Source: Viridibacillus soli
GTDB taxonomy: Bacteria; Bacillota; Bacilli; Bacillales_A; Planococcaceae
Length of the DNA stretch: 64,000 bases
NCBI RefSeq assembly: GCF_016612995.1
Contig: NZ_JAEOAH010000015.1
Span: 87,097-151,096 of the forward strand
Direction: 5' to 3'
Both the position numbers and the translations under genes were made by a program. How positions within the stretch are numbered: position 1 is the stretch's first letter; each line of letters opens with the position of its first letter. Below are positions 44,800 through 53,979 of this stretch, piece after piece. Under the pieces are notes generated by a model. The model was not told where the DNA came from. It searched no databases and saw only the letters and a list, made by a program, of their open reading frames with translations.

Positions 44800-46422
44800 T
44801 CAATGCTTACTTTTTCTATCCATGAGTTTTAACCATTTTCTTTGTCTCCAACTACAAAAGAAATAACCAATGAAAGAAATAACCATCAATCCAACTGAAA
44901 CTTTTGATAGTATAGGATACTGAAAATATATGCCCAAGGAAATTCCCACGAATCCTAATACACTTATAATAAACATCTGCTTTTTTTGGTTTTCATAAAT
45001 AGAAAAGTAAAATTCCCTTTGTTGCAGTGTTTCTTTCTGTACTAATAATCGCTGGGGAGTCTCTAGTAAATCTTGAATGGAGTGAAATACTTGAAAAATA
45101 GGAAGGGCATTTATCCATTTCAAAAAAAATTTCCATTTACTTGAGTTACTTTGATTCAACCAGTCCATAAATACGGGTTTTACTATTTCTAAAATTTCTT
45201 TATTTGGGCTAATTGTAAGTAACATCCCTTCAATTGTCACAAAGGAGCGCCCCAAAAAGATAAATCGTGTAGGTACTTGAATTGGAAGTAATTTTACCAT
45301 GTCATTCATTTCTTTTTTTACTGCTAATAGATCCATTTCTTTCAACTGATTTAGATCCATTGTTAAAACTTCTTTAAGAAGGTTTTGAATGGTTTTGAGA
45401 TTAGCTTCTGGAAGTAAGAACCCCAGGTCCCCTAATATTTCTGCTGCTTGTGCATAGTTTTTCAACAAGATTGCTTGCATTAGATTTTGAAAGTTTATAG
45501 CATCCTTTTTTGAAATTTCACCTACCATCCCAAAATCAAGAAGAACAATCGTTCCATCTGATTTCACCAGTACATTCCCTGCATGAGGATCTGCATGAAA
45601 CACTCCTGCTTCTAACCATTGCGGAAGAAAGATTCTCATTAAACGCTGAGATAATTCCTCTCTATCTACCAGGGATTTATCTAAAAAATCTACATCTGTT
45701 ATTCTAACACCGTCTATCCATTCCATTACCAATACTTTTTGGGTACTAATATCCGGATAAACTTTTGGTATATTCAGCTTAGAATAAGATTCAAAACGTT
45801 GTTGAAAATGTTGAATTGTTTCTAACTCTTTTTGGAAATCTAATTCTCTTTCGATTACATATTTTAGTTCTTTGAATAACATATTAAAGTTGAGAAATCC
45901 TTTCGGGATTGGAGCAAAGTGTTGAGCAAACCAAATTATAATTGCCAATGAACGAAAATCTGTGCGCATAATCGAAGGAATCGATGGACGTTGCACTTTA
46001 ATTGCTACTTCCGTTCCATCTTTTAATTTGCCGCGATAAACTTCTCCTATAGATGCCGAAGCAACAGCTTTCGATTCAACCGATAGAAGTACATTTTCAA
46101 TTGATCCTCCCCATTCTCTTTCCATTACACTCTTTATTTCTTCCCAAGGAGAAGGTGGTACCTGATCCACAAGATCTTGAATTTGATCGATAAAACCACT
46201 TGGAATCAAATCTTTACGAATGCTTAAAAATTGACCTACTTTAATTAATAATCCTTCTAATTCAAAGAGTAGCTGGCGAAATTGTTGCCCAAGCTTATCC
46301 CATAACCTTTCCCACTCCGTATCTGATTTTTTTCGGATACGAAACCAGTACACTTGAACGAACATTGCAAATGCGAAGGACAGTATCTTCCACATACGAA
46401 ATCGACTTTTTCCTTGTTTCAT
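44800..46422 (-). CDS. ABC1/UbiB-family atypical kinase (AarF-like)
   Basis: A 540-residue protein. It has the family KxGQ motif (LLIKVGQFLSIRKDLIP), the Ala-rich nucleotide loop (AVASASIGEVYRG), the catalytic HADPHAGNVLV and the metal-binding LLDFGMVG, then two C-terminal membrane helices (about 480-525). ABC1 kinases support quinone biosynthesis or lipid homeostasis in other organisms. The role in menaquinone-using Firmicutes is not established. GGAGG lies upstream of the ATG. Confidence 0.88.
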   Translation of the reverse strand: MKQGKSRFRMWKILSFAFAMFVQVYWFRIRKKSDTEWERLWDKLGQQFRQLLFELEGLLIKVGQFLSIRKDLIPSGFIDQIQDLVDQVPPSPWEEIKSVMEREWGGSIENVLLSVESKAVASASIGEVYRGKLKDGTEVAIKVQRPSIPSIMRTDFRSLAIIIWFAQHFAPIPKGFLNFNMLFKELKYVIERELDFQKELETIQHFQQRFESYSKLNIPKVYPDISTQKVLVMEWIDGVRITDVDFLDKSLVDREELSQRLMRIFLPQWLEAGVFHADPHAGNVLVKSDGTIVLLDFGMVGEISKKDAINFQNLMQAILLKNYAQAAEILGDLGFLLPEANLKTIQNLLKEVLTMDLNQLKEMDLLAVKKEMNDMVKLLPIQVPTRFIFLGRSFVTIEGMLLTISPNKEILEIVKPVFMDWLNQSNSSKWKFFLKWINALPIFQVFHSIQDLLETPQRLLVQKETLQQREFYFSIYENQKKQMFIISVLGFVGISLGIYFQYPILSKVSVGLMVISFIGYFFCSWRQRKWLKLMDRKSKH

Positions 46423-46600
46423 TAAAATACCTCCATTCGAGTTCCTTCCTCAGGTATGTAGTATCTCGGTTCGTTTTACAGCATCCCACTTGCCCTCTTA
46501 TTAATTTATCAGGTGAGTTTATTAGGTAAATATTAGGTTGTTATTTACCATTGAAATTGTTTTTTTGTTCAATATTAACGTATGTTACTACACATTTTTT

Positions 46601-46640
46601 AGTTGATTGTAGCGGAGGGTGCTTGCCCGCGGAAATCAAC
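46601..46640. repeat. Short remnant of a Bacillaceae GTTGATT...AATCAAC repeat
   Basis: GTTGATT and AATCAAC ends flank GTAGCGGAGGGTGC...CCCGCGGA. The termini and the AGCGGA/CCGCGGA segments recall a dispersed Bacillaceae repeat that is normally over 100 bases; the middle is missing here. The sequence between 46423 and 46600 shows nothing recognisable. Confidence 0.45.
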
Positions 46641-46782
46641 CTACCTCTTTAATGGTAATGGTTAAAATTAGTTAATCAATACACCTGTTCATTTGTATAG
46701 TCAGCGATCCATCAAATGAAGATATCATTCTTCCTTTATTATATACAATAAGTATTTTTTTACCATATAAGATACAATAAGA

Positions 46783-47003
46783 AAAATGGAAAGCGCCTCT
46801 CTAGCTCAACACTGACGCTGGAAAAATCGTTGCGAAAGTTGGCTTCGCCTGAGGATCTAAAGCTTAGGTGCAAGCTGGACAAATACGAAATGCAGTTGAC
46901 GCCGCCCTGCTATGACAACGCCCTTATGCGGTGAGCCTTGCGAAGAAGTAGCTAGCGTCAGGAGCTAACTGAGTAAAAAAGTTTATACTTTCTTACCTTG
47001 TAA
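46783..47003. repeat. Diverged copy of a structured dispersed repeat
   Basis: The left part GGAAAGCGCCTCTCTAGCTC and right part AGCTAGCGTCAGGAGCTA can pair, with inner hairpins, in the manner of the CCCCGACAAGC-type repeats at 8.5 kb. Both flanks match the shorter copy at 44575. No coding frame seen. Confidence 0.6.
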
Positions 47004-47047
47004 AAAAAGCTGTCTATTCACCAAATTTGATGAATAGACAGCTTTTC
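47003..47047 (-). terminator. Terminator of the DUF2269-like gene
   Basis: AAAGCTGTCTATTCA and TGAATAGACAGCTTT form a perfect 15-base stem with a T run on the minus strand. Confidence 0.9.
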
Positions 47048-47055
47048 TATTGTCA

Positions 47056-47493
47056 TTACCATAAAGTCGGCTTCGCAACCATAAACCATAGCATAATAAG
47101 TAACAGTAAAATATAAATCCAAACAGACTTCACTAGTTTATTGATAAATAGCTGCTGATTGAATTCGGGTGTGTTAAATGTACGAATTGTCGGCTTGAAT
47201 GCGCTCGCCAAAAAGAAGATTGAGCTAATCATCACCGCAAATGTCATAACAATCCATGATGTCATCAAATTCCAACCACCAAGCCACATGGCAAGCAACC
47301 CAGAAGTGACAAGTACATGTCCGGCATGCTTCACAATACGAATGGCCATCGAAAATGTCGCCACATAGGCCTCCAATGCATGATGATTTTGTGTATTACG
47401 CATCTTTTTCAACATCGGCAGCAACACAAAAAACGGTCCAATAGACAAAATGGCACTAATTACATGTATAAAAACGATTATTGAATAAGTCAT
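47056..47493 (-). CDS. DUF2269-like small membrane protein
   Basis: A 145-residue protein with four membrane helices and conserved His residues near helix ends (FIHVISAILSIGPFF, IVKHAGHVLVTSGL), the layout of DUF2269 membrane proteins. The ATG at 47493 has AAAGGA nine bases upstream; a longer frame has no site. Function unknown; the buried His pairs hint at metal or haem binding but this is not established. The 317 bases upstream hold no gene. Confidence 0.75.
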   Translation of the reverse strand: MTYSIIVFIHVISAILSIGPFFVLLPMLKKMRNTQNHHALEAYVATFSMAIRIVKHAGHVLVTSGLLAMWLGGWNLMTSWIVMTFAVMISSIFFLASAFKPTIRTFNTPEFNQQLFINKLVKSVWIYILLLLIMLWFMVAKPTLW

Positions 47494-47810
47494 TTGATTA
47501 AGTCCTTTAAACGGTATTTTTTTATCTTCCTTCAATATTCACGATAATTGAAATAGGAATAGAGTGCAATGTACGTTTTATGAACAAAAGAATGTAAGTA
47601 TGTCCAAGTTAGAAAAATAGAACAATATAAATGATTTCTTTCCATAATAATATCCACTTGCAATATTATTAACCTAATGTAAAGACCTTGTTAAGATAAA
47701 GCGAATTAGTCGGATTTTGGAATTTTCTATAGTACAATGTAAATGTAGGTGAAATCTTCGCATAAAAGATTGCACTTTGACATATACTTATTTTAGAGGA
47801 GAGGATTTTT

Positions 47811-48440
47811 ATAGGTATTCATAAGTTTTTCACTAGCTTAAACGACTTAGAGCGAATTATTCGCTGTCCCGGACGCTTCAAATTTGAGGAGCACAATGTT
47901 GCGGCTCACTCTTGGAAAGTATCACAATACGCCATGTTCTTCGGTACTTTAGAGGAATTGAACGGCGCAAAAATCGACTGGAAATCATTGTACGAAAAAA
48001 CGATAAACCACGATTTCGCAGAGGTTTTCATCGGTGACATCAAAACGCCAGTCAAACACGCATCGCCTGAACTTAAACAAATGTTAGCACATGTCGAAGA
48101 TAAAATGATGGAAAAATTCATCGTCAATGAAATACCAGAAGAATTTCAAGCTATATTTTTCGACCGTATGAAGGAAGGTAAGGACGCCACAACAGAAGGA
48201 CGCTTACTTGAATTCGCCGACAAATTAGACCAATTTTACGAAGCATTTGCAGAGCTAAAACGGGGTAATACCGATTTAGAGTTCGTATATATGTATCAAA
48301 CAGCACTCGAAAAACTGCTGCGTATTCCACTTCCAACAAGCGTCGCATACTTTAAAGACACCATGCTAGCTGACGTCATCTCAGAAGAAACGCAAGTCGA
48401 TGTCTCATCGTTAACATATGAAATAATCGATAAAGCCTGA
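47811..48440 (+). CDS. YfbR-like HD-domain 5'-deoxynucleotidase with apparent ATA start
   Basis: A 209-residue HD-domain protein: EEHNVAAHSWKVSQY (His33) and TINHDFAEVFIGDIKTPVKH (His67, Asp68) match YfbR-type nucleotidases that dephosphorylate deoxynucleoside monophosphates. Coding similarity begins at IHKFFTSLNDLERI, upstream of the first ATG (47934). AGAGGAGAGG lies six bases before an ATA at 47811, where relatives have ATG. No ATG, GTG or TTG exists upstream in frame back to a TGA. Either ATA is used weakly, or translation begins at 47934 and loses part of the active site. Confidence 0.75.
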   Translation: MGIHKFFTSLNDLERIIRCPGRFKFEEHNVAAHSWKVSQYAMFFGTLEELNGAKIDWKSLYEKTINHDFAEVFIGDIKTPVKHASPELKQMLAHVEDKMMEKFIVNEIPEEFQAIFFDRMKEGKDATTEGRLLEFADKLDQFYEAFAELKRGNTDLEFVYMYQTALEKLLRIPLPTSVAYFKDTMLADVISEETQVDVSSLTYEIIDKA

Positions 48441-48553
48441 GCCTTGGAAATAAAAAGGCGAAGAGCTTTTTTATTTTGCCCTAATTACACTCATAAAAAA
48501 ACTGCAAACCCCAAGAATCTTTAGGAATTCACAGCCTGCTTATTACTTTGTTT

Positions 48554-49042
48554 CTATTTATAAAATGCTTCAGGAATTGCTCCAATATTACGACGATGAT
48601 AAAGCAGTGGTTCCTTCTCTGCATTTTCAATATTGATAACACGCCCTATTAAAACAGTATGATCGCCTGCATTTACTTGCTCCGCTGTTTCGCACTCTAG
48701 TATAGACAAGGTATCTTCTAAAACAGGTAATCCTTGTATAGATTCTCGCCAATCGCATTGACTAAAACGATCCTCATTTTTACTTGCAAATAGATTACAT
48801 AAATCTTGTTGATCACTTGCTAAAATATTTACCGCGAATTTTTTTGTTTTGATAAATTCATTATATGATTTTGATTTTTTATCAATTGACCATAAAATAA
48901 GTAGGGGATCCAGAGATACCGATGCAAATGAATTTACCGTCAATCCAAGGGGGTTATGGTCCTCATTAAAAGTTGTCACAACTGTCACTCCTGTAGGATA
49001 GTTACCTAAAGCTTTCCGAAAGGCCTGTTGTTGCTCAGACAT
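48554..49042 (-). CDS. Flavin reductase-like FMN-binding oxidoreductase
   Basis: A 162-residue protein of the flavin reductase family (FRKALGNYPTGVTVVTT, LGLTVNSFASVSLDP, HTVLIGRVINIE), which supplies reduced FMN to two-component monooxygenases. It is the last gene of the sulfur operon and would serve the two luciferase-like monooxygenases encoded upstream. The ATG at 49042 follows AGGAG at eight bases. A 100-base gap separates it from the nitroreductase gene. Confidence 0.88.
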   Translation of the reverse strand: MSEQQQAFRKALGNYPTGVTVVTTFNEDHNPLGLTVNSFASVSLDPLLILWSIDKKSKSYNEFIKTKKFAVNILASDQQDLCNLFASKNEDRFSQCDWRESIQGLPVLEDTLSILECETAEQVNAGDHTVLIGRVINIENAEKEPLLYHRRNIGAIPEAFYK

Positions 49043-49154
49043 ATTATTCACTCCTATTTTTCATTTCCTCTTTTATTAAGACTCATCTATCATATGTTCA
49101 TTTTTACTATCGGTTTCAATTAAGCGTATGACGTATAGTATTATGATCATACAA

Positions 49155-49754
49155 TTATTTAACAATAACAATACGTTGATCGAGTGGTTGAATTTCTTTT
49201 TCCTTCGGTGCCACAATTGGCTTTCCAAACGGTAGTTGAGCAATTAGCTTCCACCCATTTTGAATTCCCCATTTCTGCCTTATATCAGCTGCAAACGTTG
49301 GAATATAATGCTGCAAGTTAGCTCCAAACCCTTCATATTCTAAAGAGGTCCATATTAAGTATTGCAGTATGCCTGATGCTTGATGTGACCATTCAGTAAA
49401 CTGTTCATTATATGCTGGGAACTTCTCCTGCATTGTTTGCACTACCTCATAATCTTCAAAAAACAGCACTGTCCCATAGCCATCCGCAAATGCTTTAAAT
49501 CGTACGTCTGTTTTTGCAATACGATTTTCTGCTAACCCTGCTTTCACCGACTCAAATGCAATTTGCCAAAATTCTGCATTGCTATTCCCTAGCAGTACAA
49601 CAACTCGACCTGTTTGAGAGTTAAAAGCCGTTGGAGTATTTGCCACAGCTAACTGAATAATCTCCTCAATACGTTCGTTTGAAATAACGATTTCATCTGT
49701 AATGCCATATATTGACCGTCTCTCTTCTACTGCTGTATAGAAATTGCGTGTCAC
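49155..49754 (-). CDS. Nitroreductase-family oxidoreductase
   Basis: A 199-residue protein with an N-terminal nitroreductase signature (AVEERRSIYGI) and FNSQTGRVVVLLG, of the short YdgI/Frm2-like group. It may reduce flavin or a sulfur-pathway intermediate. The GTG start has GGAGG eight bases upstream. It follows the GNAT gene by 12 bases in the sulfur operon. The B. subtilis ytmI operon has no nitroreductase at this place. Confidence 0.85.
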   Translation of the reverse strand: MTRNFYTAVEERRSIYGITDEIVISNERIEEIIQLAVANTPTAFNSQTGRVVVLLGNSNAEFWQIAFESVKAGLAENRIAKTDVRFKAFADGYGTVLFFEDYEVVQTMQEKFPAYNEQFTEWSHQASGILQYLIWTSLEYEGFGANLQHYIPTFAADIRQKWGIQNGWKLIAQLPFGKPIVAPKEKEIQPLDQRIVIVK

Positions 49755-49766
49755 TTTGAGTGCCTC

Positions 49767-50282
49767 CTACTCTGTTATATCAAATCTGTAACATTTAACT
49801 AAAGTATTAAATTTATAAAACTCTTTGGATGGATCTCTTTGAAACCCTAGCCATTCATACAATCTAATTGCATCTGACATTTTGTCCGTCGTATGCAAAT
49901 AAAGAGATTTAGCCCCTTTTTGTTTAGCATACTTTATACTTACTTTTAACAATTCCTTTGCCACCCCTTTCCCTCTAGCAGAAGGGTGCACCGCCAGTAA
50001 CCGTACAATAGGCGTATTGATTTCTAACTCTGGCCGATCATAGGCTTCTTTTGAAGAGGAAAAAATTTGTAATGTCCCTAGAATATTATCATTGCTTTTC
50101 GCTATTAAAATGCGATCAAGATTAGGATTATCTACTGAAGATCTAATCTCCTCAATATACGTATTCCAAACTTCCGTATTTTCATAACTATCTTTAAATT
50201 GTTCATAACTTTCCACTAAAACTTCTCGTGTAGCATCTTTTTCATGTTCTAATAAAACATCTATTGTAATAATACTTCCCAC
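49767..50282 (-). CDS. GNAT acetyltransferase (YtmI-like)
   Basis: A 171-residue GNAT with motif A clearly visible (LLAVHPSARGKGVAKELL) and LYEWLGFQRDP at the C-terminal motif B. In the B. subtilis ytmI operon a GNAT is the first gene and is thought to acetylate S-modified cysteines before cleavage. Here it lies after the permeases. A GTG start at 50282 is used. Confidence 0.82.
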   Translation of the reverse strand: MGSIITIDVLLEHEKDATREVLVESYEQFKDSYENTEVWNTYIEEIRSSVDNPNLDRILIAKSNDNILGTLQIFSSSKEAYDRPELEINTPIVRLLAVHPSARGKGVAKELLKVSIKYAKQKGAKSLYLHTTDKMSDAIRLYEWLGFQRDPSKEFYKFNTLVKCYRFDITE

Positions 50283-50308
50283 TGTTCATGACCCCTCTCT
50301 AGGTACAT

Positions 50309-51016
50309 CTATATTGCACTATTAGTATAGGCTTTTGCCTTTTTCTCTACGACGTAAGACACCGCTTCAATAATTGCTGTAATAATCCAGTATAAAAGAC
50401 CTGCTGCTATGAAAGCTTCTAAAAATTTTAGATTTTTGGAAGCGATTATATTAGCAGCACCTGTAATCTCCTTTTGAGAAACAAGAAAAGCAATCGATGT
50501 AGTATGTAAAAAGCCAATTATTAAGTTTGTAAAATTAGGAATAGACTGAGCTAATGCTTGCGGTAAAATAATCCTTTTCACTACTTGAAATGTATTCATG
50601 CCAATTGCATAAGCCGCTTCTGTTTGACCCTTGGATACACTAGATATACCTGAGCGAATTATCTCAGATAAATAGGATCCAGCTGTTAACGACAAAGCGA
50701 TTATGACAAACAAGACAATAGGTATAGAATTTGATTGTATTCGTAAATGAAAGTAATCAATAAGGATATCCAGTAATAGCGGGATACCAAAATAAATTAA
50801 CATAATATGCATAATTGCAGGAGTACCTCTAAAAAAAGAAACATAACCATTAGCTATTCGACTTAAAAACTTCAAATTATATGCTCTAATCATTGCAACA
50901 GATAAACCAATAAAAAATCCAATAATAACGGGTACAAATGTAAGTGTTAAAGTTAATGGGGCCGCTTTTAAAAGTTCCTTGAATGCAATCCAAATAAAAG
51001 GAAAGTCAATTGTCAT
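50309..51016 (-). CDS. tcyM: Cystine-type ABC transporter permease (TcyM-like)
   Basis: A 235-residue permease with five or six membrane helices and the His/Glu/Gln/Arg permease family EAA loop (GQTEAAYAIGMNTFQVVKRI). It pairs with the permease encoded next upstream to form a heterodimeric importer for cystine or S-substituted cysteines. The gap to the upstream gene is 18 bases. Confidence 0.9.
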   Translation of the reverse strand: MTIDFPFIWIAFKELLKAAPLTLTLTFVPVIIGFFIGLSVAMIRAYNLKFLSRIANGYVSFFRGTPAIMHIMLIYFGIPLLLDILIDYFHLRIQSNSIPIVLFVIIALSLTAGSYLSEIIRSGISSVSKGQTEAAYAIGMNTFQVVKRIILPQALAQSIPNFTNLIIGFLHTTSIAFLVSQKEITGAANIIASKNLKFLEAFIAAGLLYWIITAIIEAVSYVVEKKAKAYTNSAI

Positions 51017-51034
51017 ACTACTCTACAACCCTTC

Positions 51035-51739
51035 TCAAATAGTAGCTGTTTCATTTGGTTGATAACGATTTAAATATCTCTCGGAGATTTTAAATACTTT
51101 TTCTAAAATTACTACAACAATGTAATAAACAATAGCCAAGGAAATATATACTTCCAAAGCATGCGCAGTAGAAGCAATTAACGTCTCACCTCTCCCCATC
51201 ATATCCATTACACCAATTGTAAAAGCTAGAGAAGTATCTTTTAAAGAACCAATTATAGAATTTGAAATATTAGGAAATGCAATTCTAATTGATTGTGGGA
51301 AAATAATTCTGGAAAAACTTTGAAAACGCGTCATACCTATTGAATAAGCTGCTTCCGTTTGACCATAATCGATAGCTGAAATGGCACCACGAAATATCTC
51401 TGCAAAAATGGCTCCATTGCTTAGTGAATAAGTAATAATAACGAAGTAGAGTGCATCCATTCTTGTAATATCTATGTTCCACAACATTAATATTGCTGGT
51501 AACCCATAGTAGACAAGGAATAACTGAATGAGTATAGGTGTACCTCTAATAAATGAAATGTATAAAGTAATCATTTGTTTTAAAACAGGAATATGGAACA
51601 ATTTTGGTATAGCAGCAACTATACCAATTAAAGTTCCAAGCATTGTAGAATAAACTAAAATTTCTAGAGTAATTCCCAAGTATTTTATTAACGTTGGGAT
51701 AAATTCAATAATTAATACCGGATCAAATACTTTCCCCAT
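51035..51739 (-). CDS. tcyL: Cystine-type ABC transporter permease (TcyL-like)
   Basis: A 234-residue permease with the EAA loop GQTEAAYSIGMTRFQSFSRI and about five helices. Paralogous to the following gene. The ATG at 51739 is selected because GGAAG lies upstream; an earlier in-frame ATG overlaps the ribosome-binding site. It follows the binding-protein gene by 26 bases. Confidence 0.9.
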   Translation of the reverse strand: MGKVFDPVLIIEFIPTLIKYLGITLEILVYSTMLGTLIGIVAAIPKLFHIPVLKQMITLYISFIRGTPILIQLFLVYYGLPAILMLWNIDITRMDALYFVIITYSLSNGAIFAEIFRGAISAIDYGQTEAAYSIGMTRFQSFSRIIFPQSIRIAFPNISNSIIGSLKDTSLAFTIGVMDMMGRGETLIASTAHALEVYISLAIVYYIVVVILEKVFKISERYLNRYQPNETATI

Positions 51740-51765
51740 CCACTCTCTTCCTTCCAAAATATCAT

Positions 51766-52575
51766 TTAAAATTCAACTGAATAGTCTGCCCCTAGCCATC
51801 TTTTGCTTAATTTGCTTACAATGCCCTCTTTTTTCAACTCTAGAAGGGCCTCATCAACTCTATCTGATAGTGTTGTTTCGTCCTTATTGAGCAAGAAAAA
51901 AACTTTAGAATTAAGTAGCGTATCTCCAACTACTTTTTGTTGCGCATCTGCTTGTTCATTATAAAATTTTGCTGCGAATGGTGTTGAAATAATAGCATCA
52001 ATACGTCTAGTTTTAAGTTGATTGATAATATCAGTTGTGTTCGTTCCGTAATTAATATGAGCTCCTAAATTATGCTTTTTATTGTATTCTTCAATAAATA
52101 CAGATGAATTACTTGTTGGTGTAACACTAATATTTTTTCCTGCTAAGTCATCAATCGATTTAATATTATTATTATCTTGATGAATAGTCACCTTTAATGG
52201 AAAAACATTATAAGGTTCTTTGTTAAATAGGAATTTCTCTTCTCTTTCTTTATTCACTTCCATTTGATGCGCGATAAGATCGATTTTTTTTGTTTCTAAA
52301 CTTAATAATAAATTTGAAAATTCCATCGTCTTAAATTCAAATTCATATTCCGGCAGCTTTTCATCTATCGCTTTCACGATTTCGATATCGTACCCCGTCA
52401 GCTCACCTTTTTCATTTATAAAACAGATATTTGGAAACTGAGTACCCGTACCAACAATGATTTTTTGAATCTTTTTTGAACTTCCTTTTTGATTATCCAC
52501 TGACTCTGCTTTTGATGAGCAGGCACTCAATAAAACTATTACAGATATCAGTCCCCATAGCCATACTTTCCTCAT
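51766..52575 (-). CDS. tcyK: Amino-acid ABC transporter substrate-binding lipoprotein (TcyK-like)
   Basis: A 269-residue lipoprotein: signal peptide with lipobox (LLSACSS), then a SBP_bac_3 domain (GYDIEIVKAIDEKLPEYEF, LDLIAHQMEVNKERE, DAIISTPFAAKFY). The B. subtilis operon has two such proteins (TcyJ and TcyK); only one is present here. It would deliver cystine or S-modified cysteine to the two permeases. GGGAGG is eight bases before the ATG. Confidence 0.9.
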   Translation of the reverse strand: MRKVWLWGLISVIVLLSACSSKAESVDNQKGSSKKIQKIIVGTGTQFPNICFINEKGELTGYDIEIVKAIDEKLPEYEFEFKTMEFSNLLLSLETKKIDLIAHQMEVNKEREEKFLFNKEPYNVFPLKVTIHQDNNNIKSIDDLAGKNISVTPTSNSSVFIEEYNKKHNLGAHINYGTNTTDIINQLKTRRIDAIISTPFAAKFYNEQADAQQKVVGDTLLNSKVFFLLNKDETTLSDRVDEALLELKKEGIVSKLSKRWLGADYSVEF

Positions 52576-52607
52576 AATTTATACCTCCCTAACAATTCTT
52601 TTTATCA

Positions 52608-52895
52608 TTATTGGTTTACTTGGTTTTTATTCGCAACTAAAAACTCATCTAGTGCTAGTTGTAAATGTTCTATTCCTACTTCCGTTACTCCACGATACAC
52701 ATTCCCTTGACCAAGCTCCACAACAGGTACGTGACGTACACCGTATTTTGCATCTAAAATATCTCGTAAATGATCGTTATTTGTAATATCTACTATTTTA
52801 TAAGTTAATTCTTGTTCAGCTAAATATTTTTTTACATCATGGCAATAGCTACAGCCTTCCTTTGACCAAACGATAATTGAGACATTTTGTGACAT
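52608..52895 (-). CDS. ytnI: Glutaredoxin-like protein (YtnI-like)
   Basis: A 95-residue thioredoxin-fold protein with a CSYC active site (WSKEGCSYCHDVKKYL) and the cis-Pro segment VRHVPVVEL. In B. subtilis ytnI sits in the same operon and probably reduces mixed disulfides or supports the monooxygenase. The ATG at 52895 follows GGGGGT. Confidence 0.9.
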   Translation of the reverse strand: MSQNVSIIVWSKEGCSYCHDVKKYLAEQELTYKIVDITNNDHLRDILDAKYGVRHVPVVELGQGNVYRGVTEVGIEHLQLALDEFLVANKNQVNQ

Positions 52896-52938
52896 GTTAT
52901 AAACCCCCAAAATAAACTATTTTTTTATTTATACTCTA

Positions 52939-53955
52939 TTAAATTGAGACTTCTCTACGTACAATTGTTGCTAAAGATTTGGGACTTAATAATTCAAATG
53001 ATTTTAAGCGCTCATCACTTTTAGGTATAGGTGTATGTAAAATGAATTCATCAACACTGTATAGTTTATGCAGTTGATCCAGCGTACCTTTCACTTCAGT
53101 AGCTGTGCCAGCAATTATATTCGCTGCATACTCCTTCACTTCATATTTCTCACCTGACTCTTGCCCGAACTTTTCTGCTGCCTCAAGCGAATTTAATGTC
53201 AATGTACGGCCACTTGCTAAATGTACTTTAATAATCTTTTGACACTCAGCTAATTTTCTAGCCTCTTGTGATATTGTTGCTGCGATTGTTGCTACAGCTA
53301 CAATGAATTTTCCATTCGTACTATTTTCACGATAGACTTTTGCCGCCTCAGCAATAATGGTGTCATCACTATTAATAAAACGTGCAAAAACGAAAATAAC
53401 TCCTAATTCTGCAGCCAATTTCGCACTATTTGGACTAGCGCCTAATAAATATAATTCCTGCTTTTCAGGTGGTATTGGCGTTGCTTGAATCCCTGCTAAT
53501 GGGTGTGTTGTAGGAACCTTGTTATTCAATATTTGCTGTAAGAAAATTAGACGCTCCTCAAAATCTCCGCCAGTATTAACGGTTCCATATTGTAAAGCTT
53601 TAGTCGATAAAGGTAACCCTCCTGGTGCCTTGCCAATTCCTAAATCTACACGTCCCGGTTCTAAAGTAGACAACACCTGAAAGTTTTCGGCTACTTTATA
53701 TGGGCTATAATGCTGAAGCATAACACCACCAGAGCCAATTCGAATTTTCTTAGTTTTAGCTAACAAATAGGATACCAACACTTCAGGTGATGAGCCAGCG
53801 ACATCTACTGAATTATGATGTTCAGATACCCAAAACCGCTCATATCCCCACTTCTCAGCTTGCTGTGCTAATTTTACTGTCTGTTGCAAAACGTCGTGGT
53901 TCGACAATCCTTCAATTATTGGACTTTGATCTAAAATCCCAATCTTGTAACTCAT
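52939..53955 (-). CDS. ytmO: Luciferase-like flavin monooxygenase (YtmO-like)
   Basis: A 338-residue LLM-class flavin enzyme (LAQQAEKWGYERFWVSEHHN, then RIGSGGVMLQHYSPYKVAE, VDLGIGKAPGG) of the MsnO8-like group. B. subtilis YtmO is in the same operon context and is required for using certain S-substituted cysteines. GGAGG is eight bases before the ATG. Confidence 0.92.
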   Translation of the reverse strand: MSYKIGILDQSPIIEGLSNHDVLQQTVKLAQQAEKWGYERFWVSEHHNSVDVAGSSPEVLVSYLLAKTKKIRIGSGGVMLQHYSPYKVAENFQVLSTLEPGRVDLGIGKAPGGLPLSTKALQYGTVNTGGDFEERLIFLQQILNNKVPTTHPLAGIQATPIPPEKQELYLLGASPNSAKLAAELGVIFVFARFINSDDTIIAEAAKVYRENSTNGKFIVAVATIAATISQEARKLAECQKIIKVHLASGRTLTLNSLEAAEKFGQESGEKYEVKEYAANIIAGTATEVKGTLDQLHKLYSVDEFILHTPIPKSDERLKSFELLSPKSLATIVRREVSI

Positions 53956-53979
53956 CGTTTTAGTCCTCCTCTTTTCACC

